Assembly: GCA_021783175.1 (NCBI GenBank)
Contig: JAJXUF010000003.1
Coordinates: 1 to 64,000, forward strand
DNA length: 64,000 nt
Direction: 5' to 3'
From: Pseudomonadota bacterium
GTDB lineage: Bacteria; Pseudomonadota; Gammaproteobacteria; Acidiferrobacterales; UBA6901
Shown: positions 30,191-38,772 of the stretch, piece after piece
Layout: each line of letters starts with the position of its first letter
Position numbering within the stretch: position 1 is the stretch's first letter
Program-made: the position numbers and the translations under genes
Notes under the pieces: generated by a model
The model's database searches: none
Told to the model about the DNA's origin: nothing
What the model saw: only the letters and a program-made list of their open reading frames with translations

Positions 30191-31924
30191 TTACGATCGC
30201 TTGCCCGTCCGCATCACTCCACCGTGCTGCGGTTGTCCTCCGCCATGTGTAAAGGCTTGCGACAGGTACTGCGGCGGCGCTTCTCCGATCATGTGGTATA
30301 GATTCGCCAGGTGCAAGCGGAACAGGCTGTCGAAATCGCTTACGGTATCGGCTGGATTATAGTCACCAAACCACCAGAACCAGTCCGACCCTTCGCATAT
30401 GGCCAGCTGCAGCTCGGCGGCCTCCAGTTTTGCGCCCGAGAGGCGGTGCGTTGACACGGCAGCGTCGAACGCGCGCTTGGCGTCGCCCAGCATTTCCCAA
30501 CCGCGATTCTTGTCCGCTTCGCCGATCCAGGTTGAGAAGGTTCCGTACACCCAACTGCCAGCCGTGATTCCGGGCAACGAAACAGCAGTCGCCCCACCAT
30601 CCAGGCATGCGGAAAACGTGGTCAGCTCCAGCTTTGGGTGTTGAGAAAGGCGCTCGTATAACGCACTCAGAAAATACTTCCCGTTTTCGGGGTAGTGTTC
30701 CCAGGCATTTTCGCCGTCCATGATGATGGACACAACCGCGCCCGGAGCGTCGCGGCAAGCCTCGGCAATGTTCTCCAGATGCACAATCAAGTTGGCAACC
30801 GCATCATCGGCATGCCAGTCCGAATAGGTGAAACCAATAAGATCCGAAAGTCCGTCATCGCGGAAGAAGCAGCGAATGGGAATATCCCGCACCTGATAAA
30901 CGCGATGCAGACAAGGCGGGGTAGCTTGGCCATTGTTTTCCTCGACATGACCGTTCGCCGCGGGTGCCGGCTTGGGTAGGCTGTTGCGCAGCACGCCTTC
31001 TCCGCTGGCCGTCCAGCGAAAGCCCGCGGCGGCGAGCATCTCCAGAGCAGCCACACTCACTCCTCCCTCGGCTGGCCAGCATCCTTGCGGCACAAACCCG
31101 AAGTAGTGCTGAAATACCGCTTTGCCCCGATCGACGTGCCAGCGCGCGCGAGCGGCGCCGTCGGGATAGTGGTCGAGCAGTGGCAGGCGCACGTCCGGCA
31201 TAGCCTCACGCGCCACACCCAGATCAAGTAGCAGCGGCAGGATCGGGTGCGCATACGGCGTCACTGAGAGTTCGACGCGCCCAGTTTCGGCGAGTCGCCG
31301 GTAGCGCGCTATGACATCACCCATCTGCTCGCCGATGACTTGCAAGAGCTCGCGCCTGTCGTGCAGGGTGAAACCCCGGCCCTTCTGCATAAGGCGTTGG
31401 ACCCTCTGCTCTTTGCGCCGCACGCTTTCCCCAAGCCAGCCGAGGTGATACCAGACAACGATGTCAGCCACAAAGTGATCGCCAATATAGGCGCACGCCG
31501 AGGGATGGGCCGTGAGCCAGTCGCCCAATTCGACTAGTCCCTCGAAATCGGGAAACCGCGCAACAATGCGCTGGCGATTGACGCGAAGCGCGTTTCTGAT
31601 GAGATGCAAGCGCGATTCCGAGTCCGCCGGCAAAGCCGCGCTGACCAGGGCGGCCAGCATGGGATCGCGGATCGCGACGCCATCGTGCAGAAAGCCGTGA
31701 ATCTGACGCGCGTAGTCGTCGATCTGCTCCAGTAAGACGGGCGCGAAATTCACCACCGCGCGCGCCTGCGGCACCGCCTCGAGGTGTGCCGCCATGTCCG
31801 TATAGTCCTTTATCGCATGCAGATAGGTCCAGGGCAGCCGGTAGTCACCACTGATGAGGTCACGATACTGCGGCTGATGCATGTGCCAGCAAAGTACTAC
31901 CCGCAAGCGCGATTCAGCGGACAT
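30191..31924 (-). CDS. Glycoside hydrolase family 57 protein (alpha-amylase-like)
   Basis: Predicted to cleave alpha-glucans. The GH57 motifs are in order: [10 protein letters not shown] near the N-terminus, the [10 protein letters not shown] region with the nucleophile Glu, and [16 protein letters not shown] with the acid/base Asp, the variant typical of the amylase/amylopullulanase-like subfamily and unlike the branching type. ATG at 31924 gives [14 protein letters not shown] and 577 residues; an upstream ATG at 32020 would add 32 residues overlapping glgC. The start overlaps the glgC stop by 11 bp, so coupling is likely. Exact specificity is not decided by sequence. Confidence 0.88.
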   Translation of the reverse strand: MSAESRLRVVLCWHMHQPQYRDLISGDYRLPWTYLHAIKDYTDMAAHLEAVPQARAVVNFAPVLLEQIDDYARQIHGFLHDGVAIRDPMLAALVSAALPADSESRLHLIRNALRVNRQRIVARFPDFEGLVELGDWLTAHPSACAYIGDHFVADIVVWYHLGWLGESVRRKEQRVQRLMQKGRGFTLHDRRELLQVIGEQMGDVIARYRRLAETGRVELSVTPYAHPILPLLLDLGVAREAMPDVRLPLLDHYPDGAARARWHVDRGKAVFQHYFGFVPQGCWPAEGGVSVAALEMLAAAGFRWTASGEGVLRNSLPKPAPAANGHVEENNGQATPPCLHRVYQVRDIPIRCFFRDDGLSDLIGFTYSDWHADDAVANLIVHLENIAEACRDAPGAVVSIIMDGENAWEHYPENGKYFLSALYERLSQHPKLELTTFSACLDGGATAVSLPGITAGSWVYGTFSTWIGEADKNRGWEMLGDAKRAFDAAVSTHRLSGAKLEAAELQLAICEGSDWFWWFGDYNPADTVSDFDSLFRLHLANLYHMIGEAPPQYLSQAFTHGGGQPQHGGVMRTGKRS

Positions 31925-33188
31925 GATGCAGCACCTGGTCAAGCATCGCAGAAGTAATGAGCGTGATCCCCCCAGGTGTGACATAGAAACGCGTCTTGTC
32001 GTCTTCCGGATTTTCGCCAACTACCGTGCCCGCGGCGATATCACATCCCCGGTCGATAACCACCCGCCGTAGGCGACAACCTGGAGCGATGCCCACGTCC
32101 GGCAGCACAACAGCATCTTCTAGGATCGAGCCCGACTCAACGCGCACGTTGGAAAACAGTAGCGAACGCCGCACTACCGCACCGGAGATAATACATCCAC
32201 CGGACACCATGGAATCGACCGCCATACCGCGCCGATCGTTGTAATCGAATACGAACTTGGCCGGCGGCAACTGTTCTTGGTAGGTCCAGATTGGCCACTC
32301 CTTGTCATAAAGGTTGAGTTCCGGCGTCAATCCGACGAGTTCCATATTGGCTTCCCAGAAGGCATCGACAGTGCCGACATCGCGCCAATAGGCATGGCGC
32401 CCGTTCGCCGTGTCACGAAACGGATAGACAACGACACGGTACTTCTTAATGGCCTCGGGAATGATGTCATGCCCGAAATCGTGGCTTGATTTCGGATTGT
32501 CGGCGTCGCGTATGAGTTGCTCATAGAGGAATTGAGTATTGAATACGTAAATGCCCATCGAAGCTAAGGCGACATCTGTGCGTCCTGGCATCGGCTGGGG
32601 ATTTTCCGGCTTTTCGAGGAAGCGAACCACTCGCGAATCATCATCAACCTCCATGACACCAAAAGCGCCGGCCTGATCAAGCGGAACTTCAATTCCGCCG
32701 ATGGTTAAATCCGCATTTTGCTCGAGATGCCAGGCGAGCATTGGACCATAGTCCATCTTGTAGACGTGGTCTCCCGCCAGTACCAGCACGTAGCCGGGGT
32801 CGTGATTGCGTATAATATCCAGGTTTTGATAGACAGAGTTGGCAGTCCCAAGATACCACGATGCTTCGATGCGCTGCTGCGCAGGGAGCAACTCGACGAA
32901 TTCGCCGAATTCGCCGCGCAGGAAGCCCCATCCCTTTTGGATATGCTGTATCAGGGAATGCGCCTTGTACTGGGTAAGAACACCGATGCGGCGTATGCCG
33001 GAATTGATGCAGTTGGAAAGCGGAAAATCGATGATGCGGAACTTGCCCCCGAAGGGAACAGCCGGTTTGGCACGCCATTCGGTCATTTGCTTCAGACGGC
33101 TACCGCGACCTCCCGCCAGAATCAGGGCCAGAGTATCGCGCGTGAGACGACTGACGAATCGCGGACTTTGCTCTCTCGTTTTAGACAT
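31914..33188 (-). CDS. glgC: Glucose-1-phosphate adenylyltransferase
   Basis: Makes ADP-glucose from ATP and glucose 1-phosphate, the regulated step of bacterial glycogen synthesis. ATG at 33188 ([13 protein letters not shown]) has AGAAGGGA upstream and gives 424 residues; the frame is open a further 28 codons. The nucleotidyltransferase domain has [20 protein letters not shown] and [26 protein letters not shown] and [12 protein letters not shown]; a left-handed beta-helix tail follows ([20 protein letters not shown]). Divergent from glgA, operonic with the GH57 gene and malQ. Confidence 0.96.
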   Translation of the reverse strand: MSKTREQSPRFVSRLTRDTLALILAGGRGSRLKQMTEWRAKPAVPFGGKFRIIDFPLSNCINSGIRRIGVLTQYKAHSLIQHIQKGWGFLRGEFGEFVELLPAQQRIEASWYLGTANSVYQNLDIIRNHDPGYVLVLAGDHVYKMDYGPMLAWHLEQNADLTIGGIEVPLDQAGAFGVMEVDDDSRVVRFLEKPENPQPMPGRTDVALASMGIYVFNTQFLYEQLIRDADNPKSSHDFGHDIIPEAIKKYRVVVYPFRDTANGRHAYWRDVGTVDAFWEANMELVGLTPELNLYDKEWPIWTYQEQLPPAKFVFDYNDRRGMAVDSMVSGGCIISGAVVRRSLLFSNVRVESGSILEDAVVLPDVGIAPGCRLRRVVIDRGCDIAAGTVVGENPEDDKTRFYVTPGGITLITSAMLDQVLHHVR

Positions 33189-33537
33189 GCAATCGGTCCC
33201 TTCTCTGGAACTCCGCAAGAAAAAGCGAGCACAATACAATGCACTCGCCGTCAAATCCCCCCGAATTCGCAATCGCGCCCTTGCTGCAGATGATTGTCGC
33301 TCGTTTCAGCGCTTCGTGCCATATGTCCGGGCGCGTCTATTTCTGGGCAGACAGTACCTGGGTATCAACATCTCGACGCAATGGTTTCGCGGGGACATGA
33401 ACCATGAGAAGTGTGTCGTGCCAATGACACACCTTGATTGGACCACGCCTAGGCCAAGATGCATAGTACTGATGGCATAATCATGTAGCCCTCGGCTACA
33501 CTCTGCGTCTTTCAGCAAGATTTACAATTCTCAAATC
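33189..33537. promoter_or_regulatory. Divergent glgC / glgA regulatory region
   Basis: This 349-bp gap must carry promoters for both glycogen synthesis genes. An inverted repeat GTGTGTC-8-GACACAC lies at 33411-33432 and a 6-bp stem GTAGCC-CTC-GGCTAC at 33485-33499, about 40 bp before the glgA start. A CATAAT at 33476-33481 could be a -10 for glgA, without a clear -35. No ORF in it looks like protein. Confidence 0.4.
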
Positions 33538-35001
33538 ATGGTCAAGGTTCTGTACGTCACCAGCGAGGCTCACCCGCTGATCAAAACAGGTGGCCTCGGC
33601 GACGTCGCCGGCAGCCTGCCGCCCGCTCTTCAAGCCATGGGATGCGACGTGCGCCTGCTTCTGCCCGCATATCGCACTGCCCTGCAAAATGCAGGACCGA
33701 CAAAGGTGGTAGCCGACATTCGCTTGCCCGCTTTGACGGCGCGCCTGCGCCTGCTCGAAAGCCGCCTGCCCGGCAGCAACGTAACGACCTGGCTGGTGGA
33801 CTACCAACCGGCATTCGATCGCCCTGGCAACCCGTATCTGGATCCGCTCGGACGACCGTGGGACGACAACGCGACCCGCTTTGCCCTATTCGCACGCGTC
33901 GCCGAGGCGATAGCACTAAACCTCGCAGGCCTCTCTTGGCGCCCCGATGTTGTGCATTGCAACGACTGGCAGTGCGGATTGCTGCCGCCGCTCCTGATGG
34001 GCGCAAACAACCGACCGGCGACTGTATTTACAATCCACAATCTTGCCTATCAGGGACTGTTCCCGCCTGGCACACTTGCAACTCTGGGCTTGAGTCCGTC
34101 GTTGTGGTCCCCCGAAGCACTGGAATTCTACGGTCAACTGTCATTCATCAAAGGTGGATTGGTGTTTGCGGATATGCTCAGCACTGTCAGCCCCACCTAC
34201 GCGCGCGAGATTCAGTTGCCAGACTTCGGCTTTGGACTCGACGGGCTGCTGCGCCATCGGACCTCACAGCTCGTCGGGATTCTGAACGGTATCGACGACC
34301 GCGAATGGGACCCCGCACGTGATCCCCACCTCGCACATACTTACGATGTCGACCACCTGCAGAATAAAAGCGTCAACAAACGCGCACTACAAGAGGCCTA
34401 TGGCCTTACTGTTAATACGGGTATTCCGTTGATTGGTATGGTTGGACGTCTGGTACAGCAAAAAGGCATCGATTTGGTTCTCGATGCATTGCCACACTTG
34501 TTTCGGCAACCAATACAGCTTCTGGTACTGGGGAGTGGCGAGGCGCGCTATGAAGATGCGCTGCGCAGGGCAGCGGCGCGATACCCGGGTCGTATGGCGG
34601 CGTTCGTCGGCTACGACGAACCCACCGCGCATCAAATTGAGGCGGGCTCGGACATCTTTCTCATGCCGTCGCGCTTCGAGCCCTGCGGACTCAACCAGCT
34701 CTACAGTCTGCGCTATGGTACGCTGCCAGTCGTGCGGCGTGTCGGCGGCCTTGCCGATACCGTGGTTGACGCCTCGCCCGTCAATTTGCATGCCGGTACT
34801 GCGACCGGCGTTGTCTTTGATGGCGACAGTGTCGAATCTCTTGCCACCGCGGTAAGTCGTGCGCTGGCACTCTACGCCGACAGCGGCATATGGCAGGCGA
34901 TCACAGCACGAGGCATGCGTCAGGATTTCAGCTGGCGCCCGAGTGCGCAAAGCTATATCGACCTTTACCGAGTTGCGCAGCACGTATCAAGACATGGCTG
35001 A
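33538..35001 (+). CDS. glgA: Glycogen synthase (ADP-glucose)
   Basis: Extends alpha-1,4-glucan chains from ADP-glucose. The 487-residue GT5 protein has KTGGLGDVAGSLPPAL at the N-terminus with the substrate-binding KTGGL, VFTIHNLAYQGLFP, GILNGIDDREWDP, IGMVGRLVQQKGIDLVLDAL and PSRFEPCGLNQLYSLRYGT with the catalytic Glu. Transcribed away from glgC. Immediately downstream, 12 bp away, a small gene converges on it. Confidence 0.97.
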   Translation: MVKVLYVTSEAHPLIKTGGLGDVAGSLPPALQAMGCDVRLLLPAYRTALQNAGPTKVVADIRLPALTARLRLLESRLPGSNVTTWLVDYQPAFDRPGNPYLDPLGRPWDDNATRFALFARVAEAIALNLAGLSWRPDVVHCNDWQCGLLPPLLMGANNRPATVFTIHNLAYQGLFPPGTLATLGLSPSLWSPEALEFYGQLSFIKGGLVFADMLSTVSPTYAREIQLPDFGFGLDGLLRHRTSQLVGILNGIDDREWDPARDPHLAHTYDVDHLQNKSVNKRALQEAYGLTVNTGIPLIGMVGRLVQQKGIDLVLDALPHLFRQPIQLLVLGSGEARYEDALRRAAARYPGRMAAFVGYDEPTAHQIEAGSDIFLMPSRFEPCGLNQLYSLRYGTLPVVRRVGGLADTVVDASPVNLHAGTATGVVFDGDSVESLATAVSRALALYADSGIWQAITARGMRQDFSWRPSAQSYIDLYRVAQHVSRHG

Positions 35002-35013
35002 GCATCCATAAAC

Positions 35014-35235
35014 TCAGTTTCCTTCTGCACTATCGCGGTAATGCACGTCTATCCAGCAACGCGGCAGCGACTCACCCGAAGGGAAAACCAGTTCCGGCTT
35101 GTTGAACATTCCAGGCTCCTGCATTTCCTCTCCTGCATGATAGCGGCCGGCTACCCTCGTCTTGAATGGATCAAACAGTGCATCAAGATCCAGGATCTCA
35201 ACGATGTCGTGGTTGACCTTATTCCTGAGAAACAT
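35014..35235 (-). CDS. Small conserved-looking protein, 73 residues
   Basis: The ATG at 35235 is preceded by GGGAGGAA with a 7-bp spacing, one of the best Shine-Dalgarno matches in the window. The product is soluble and acidic, with a distinctive second half: LFDPFKTRVAGRYHAGEEMQ, then FNKPELVFPSGESLPRCWID and HYR. It looks like a short family I have seen in beta- and gammaproteobacteria, often misnamed acetyltransferase, but I cannot assign a function. It converges on glgA with 12 bp between the stops. Confidence 0.65.
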   Translation of the reverse strand: MFLRNKVNHDIVEILDLDALFDPFKTRVAGRYHAGEEMQEPGMFNKPELVFPSGESLPRCWIDVHYRDSAEGN

Positions 35236-35878
35236 TCAATTTCCTCCCGAGGGAAATTCATACATCGAATTGGCAATTCCGAGCGGCAATACCGCCACCA
35301 AGATTCTTGAGCCGGCTCGCTTCAATGAATCATGCCGTTGCAGGGAAACTCAGACATTGACGCGGATCAAATCGAGACGCAGTCGGGACGTGCGACCGAC
35401 TCTTGATTGCAAGTTGCCGGCAGGTCTGACAATCAAGTTGCACTCTGAATGAACGGACCATGGCCGGTCACAAAAAAACCGAATTCAAGAATTTCGTTGC
35501 TTAGCCGGTAATCCCGCTGCGGGGAGGGATCGCCCCGCCGAAAGGTATCTCACATCTTGCAAAAACAAGCGCACAAAGCCGGCGCATTGAACCGGACGAC
35601 CGGCACTGCGACATGACAAATTGACTGTACAATCGATAGATATACCGCTTCATTGGCGGGCCACTATGTGGGCACGGGAATCGATATTCCGGACGGTTCG
35701 ACCAGCGGCCTCGCAAACGCAAAGGCATCTCAATCGCAGTGGCAACTTTTTTCTATGACGACAAACGCAGAAATCAACGATCGCCTATTTGGCCTATCAT
35801 TGATAGAGTTTCCTGGAAAGCTGGTATGGTTCATGATTCCGAAAAAGGAACCATGGTCAAGCTACGGGAGCAGATAAA
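35236..35878. other. Intergenic region, 643 bp
   Basis: No convincing gene was found. The region holds the promoter of the small minus-strand gene near 35236 and presumably that of the DUF4912 gene on the plus strand. TTGACT followed by AT-rich sequence occurs near 35622-35645. A GC stem GCGGGG-8-CCCCGC lies near 35518-35539, without a U tract. Short ORFs here lack ribosome-binding sites and have Arg/Ser-rich, shadow-like composition. Confidence 0.4.
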
Positions 35879-36739
35879 ATGGCAAAACAAGAAAGAACCC
35901 TGAAAGAACTGCGCGCCGCCGCACACGCCCTTGGTCTGACCGGCTACTCCAAGCTGCGCAAGGAAGAGTTGGTGCGCCTGCTCGCCAAGAAACGAAAGGC
36001 AAAGCGCGGCAAATCGAAATCCCGCGCCCATCCCGTCGCAAAGGCGGCGCATCGACGCGCAGCCAAATCCGCGTCCACCAGCAAGAAAGCCCCGCCCCAG
36101 CGGCCAGCGCCAAGAAAACGCCTGACCGGAGCGACAAGTAACCCAAATTCGCTTGAACCCGCAGCGGTGCCGCGCGCCCGTACACCGCATAATGCCCCGA
36201 TGCAGGAACGCATAGAAAGCGCGAAATATTCAACGACGCTACCAAATCTTGAACTCACACTGCCATTTCTCTCAATCGATCTGGGCGAGGATATCGAGAA
36301 TCTGCCGCCATTCCCCGAACCACTACTAGGTCTGTTGCCGCAGAAGCCCGGAATTCTTCATGGTTACTGGGCTCTGGAACCGGGAAGCCTCACCCGGCAG
36401 CCAGGCCTTTGCATCCGCCTATGCCGCATCCGTGACCGCGTGCTCGAGGTGCTCGATGAGATTGCATTACCGAGCGAAAGCGGGCGCTGGTACTTTCATC
36501 TCGGGGAACTGCTCACCGAAGCCGCGCTTTACTTGCAGCTTGGCTATTACACGCATGATGGCTCGTTTGTAACCACGCTTCGCCGAGGTGTCGCACGCAT
36601 TCCATCACGCGGTGCTTCGACTGCCACCGATAGCGAATGGTGGATCAGCGACGCTGAATTCCGAAAGATGTACGTTCGCAGCGGCGGTCATATCGAAGGA
36701 AGCACTCCAGTGTGGTCTGCCTCTGTCAGCAGCCGCTGA
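35879..36739 (+). CDS. Rho N-terminal-like and DUF4912 domain protein
   Basis: The 286-residue product opens with a Rho_N/SAP-like helical motif (TLKELRAAAHALGLTGYSKL and RKEELVRLLAKK, about 7-41), then a Lys/Arg/Ala-rich linker likely to bind nucleic acid or polyanions (about 42-95), then a C-terminal domain (about 150-280) with HGYWALEPGSL, CIRLCRIRD, GRWYFHLGELL and EWWISDAEFRKMYV, which fits DUF4912. The molecular function is not established to my knowledge. It directly precedes the GH57 branching enzyme, so it is probably part of glycogen metabolism or its control; that is inference. ATG at 35879 follows GGGAGCAGATAAA. Confidence 0.82.
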   Translation: MAKQERTLKELRAAAHALGLTGYSKLRKEELVRLLAKKRKAKRGKSKSRAHPVAKAAHRRAAKSASTSKKAPPQRPAPRKRLTGATSNPNSLEPAAVPRARTPHNAPMQERIESAKYSTTLPNLELTLPFLSIDLGEDIENLPPFPEPLLGLLPQKPGILHGYWALEPGSLTRQPGLCIRLCRIRDRVLEVLDEIALPSESGRWYFHLGELLTEAALYLQLGYYTHDGSFVTTLRRGVARIPSRGASTATDSEWWISDAEFRKMYVRSGGHIEGSTPVWSASVSSR

Positions 36740-36749
36740 CCCTGCACCA

Positions 36750-38351
36750 TTGAAACCGAAAGGCTATCTCGCGCTCGTTCTGCACGCGCATCTGCCGTTC
36801 GTTCGCCACCCGGAGTACCCGCGTTTTCTTGAGGAAGACTGGTTTTACGAGGCACTCAGCGAAACCTACTTGCCGCTGCTCGACGTGTTCGAGTCATTGG
36901 TGACTGACGGCGTGCCTTTTCGCGTCACGATGTCCCTTACGCCCACGCTGCTTTCAATGATGACCGATCCTCTGCTCCAGCGTCGTTTTCTCGGATACCT
37001 GGACGAACGTCTGCTCGCCCTCGAGGGAGAGCGCACGCGCACTCGGCGCGACCGGTACTTTCAGCCGGTGGTGCAGTTTTATACCGAACGTTTTACCCGC
37101 CTGCGGCAGCGTTTCGTGGAGCACGACGGCCTGGATGTGACGCGAGCCTTCCGAAGATTGATGGGATCGGGTCACCTGGAAGTGCTTACCTGCGGCGCAA
37201 CCCACGGCTATTTGCCCCTGCTTGCGTCCCAACCGGAAAGCATTTACGCGCAACTTTCCATGGCGGTGCGCACCCACAAACGCATCCTCGGGCAGCAGCC
37301 CCGCGGCATCTGGTTACCGGAGTGCGGCTACCTGCCAGGGTTGGAGCAGATTCTTCAGCAATTCGGCGTCGATCATTTTTTCCTTGATACACACGGCATT
37401 CTCAATGCAGACCCCCGCCCACGCAACGGCATATTCCGCCCACTGCGAACTCCTGCCGGGCCAGTGGCGTTCGGACGGGATTTCGAGTCATCAAAACAGG
37501 TTTGGTCCGCGGAAGAAGGTTACCCCGGGGATTTCATGTATCGCGAATTCTATCGCGATGCCGGTTTCGACATCGATGCACCTCACATGCATGCACTACG
37601 ACACGCAGGCGTGAAAGGCTTCACCGGTATCAAGTATTTTCGCATTACCGGCAAGGGCAGTTGGAAGGAACCTTACCACCCTGGCTGGGCGCGCGAGCAG
37701 GCGGCGCAGCATGCCGGCAATTTCATGTTCAATCGGCAGAAACAGCTGGAATGGGCTGCCGCACACTGCGACGCGCAACCGATTGTGGTGGCTCCGTACG
37801 ACGCAGAACTATTCGGCCACTGGTGGTTCGAAGGGCCGCAATGGTTGGATTTCCTGCTGCGTAAAATCGCCCGAGATCAACATGACATCGAAACCATAAC
37901 ACCGGCTGAGTACCTGGATCTTCACTGCAGCCACTTGCAGACTGCCTCGCCGCCCGAATGCAGCTGGGGAGCCGGCGGTTTCCACGAAGTCTGGCTCAAC
38001 GGCTCCAATGACTGGGTGTACCCTCATCTGCATTCCGCCGCCGGGAGCATGAGTACGCTGGTGCAACGAATTCCGGATGCCAGCGGCGCACGTCGCTCGG
38101 TGCTCGACCAGGCCGCGCGCGAGTTACTGCTGGCGCAATCGAGCGACTGGGCATTCATGATGCAATCTGGCTCAGCGACCGATTACGCGACCAAGCGCTT
38201 CAAGACGCACATACATCGCTTTCAGCGCCTTGCCGGCATGCTGGAAACCGGCCAGCTTGACGATGGCTATCTACGTGAAGTCTCTGCGCGCAACAATCTG
38301 TTCCCCGACATGGATTACCGCATCTTCCAGACGTTGCCTTGGATCAACTGA
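36750..38351 (+). CDS. 1,4-alpha-glucan branching enzyme, GH57 type
   Basis: Introduces alpha-1,6 branches into glucan; a GH57 replacement for GlgB. Motifs in order: LVLHAHLPFVRHPE, LEVLTCGATHGYLPLL, GIWLPECGYLPGLEQIL with the nucleophile Glu, APYDAELFGHWWFEGPQW with the acid/base Asp, then the C-terminal WGAGGFHEVWLNGSNDWVYP typical of the branching subtype. The family starts just before the HAHLP strand, so TTG at 36750 (533 residues) is preferred; the only upstream ATG, at 36588, would overlap the DUF4912 gene by 152 bp out of frame. Translation is probably coupled to that gene. Confidence 0.88.
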   Translation: MKPKGYLALVLHAHLPFVRHPEYPRFLEEDWFYEALSETYLPLLDVFESLVTDGVPFRVTMSLTPTLLSMMTDPLLQRRFLGYLDERLLALEGERTRTRRDRYFQPVVQFYTERFTRLRQRFVEHDGLDVTRAFRRLMGSGHLEVLTCGATHGYLPLLASQPESIYAQLSMAVRTHKRILGQQPRGIWLPECGYLPGLEQILQQFGVDHFFLDTHGILNADPRPRNGIFRPLRTPAGPVAFGRDFESSKQVWSAEEGYPGDFMYREFYRDAGFDIDAPHMHALRHAGVKGFTGIKYFRITGKGSWKEPYHPGWAREQAAQHAGNFMFNRQKQLEWAAAHCDAQPIVVAPYDAELFGHWWFEGPQWLDFLLRKIARDQHDIETITPAEYLDLHCSHLQTASPPECSWGAGGFHEVWLNGSNDWVYPHLHSAAGSMSTLVQRIPDASGARRSVLDQAARELLLAQSSDWAFMMQSGSATDYATKRFKTHIHRFQRLAGMLETGQLDDGYLREVSARNNLFPDMDYRIFQTLPWIN

Positions 38352-38772
38352 AGATTGCGCCGACAGCTAGCTCCACAAAATTCGTACCCCATCCAGCTGA
38401 CCCATCGCCTTTCGCGTTCGCGCTAACGAAACGCAGTGAGCTTTCAGCTGAGACATTCGCCTGCACAGGCTGCGGCCCACCCTGCCCGCACGACGCATGA
38501 GGCACAAATCCAATTTCACTAGTACAGAGATTGATTCCTGTTCTGCAGCATCGCGTCCTTTCCTGACCAACATCCAATTTTAACCGACTTCTCTGTTTGA
38601 TTCTTTGATGTCTATCAAGTTCTGGCTGGCGAGGCTAGCCAAATTCTTGGCCGCTTTCTGATTCCTGTCAAAACAGTTTTTGCTTATCTAAGGATAATAA
38701 TATTCGTAAATTCCGATTTTAGTCCAGGGGAAATTCACAATCGGCTGCATGCGGAATTTCAGGAGGCTTGCG
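38352..38772. other. Intergenic region upstream of surface-protein gene
   Basis: No gene was found in this 421-bp gap. A short stem CTGT-CAAA-ACAG followed by TTTTT lies near 38667-38683 and may end the branching-enzyme transcript. AT-rich sequence with TAATAT near 38697-38702 could be the -10 of the downstream gene. A search by eye for a -24/-12 (sigma54) promoter failed. Confidence 0.35.

Noticed and set aside
38600..38772. Sigma54 promoter upstream of the tail-sorted protein gene
   Set aside because: A TTGGC near 38648 has no GC at the required -12 spacing.
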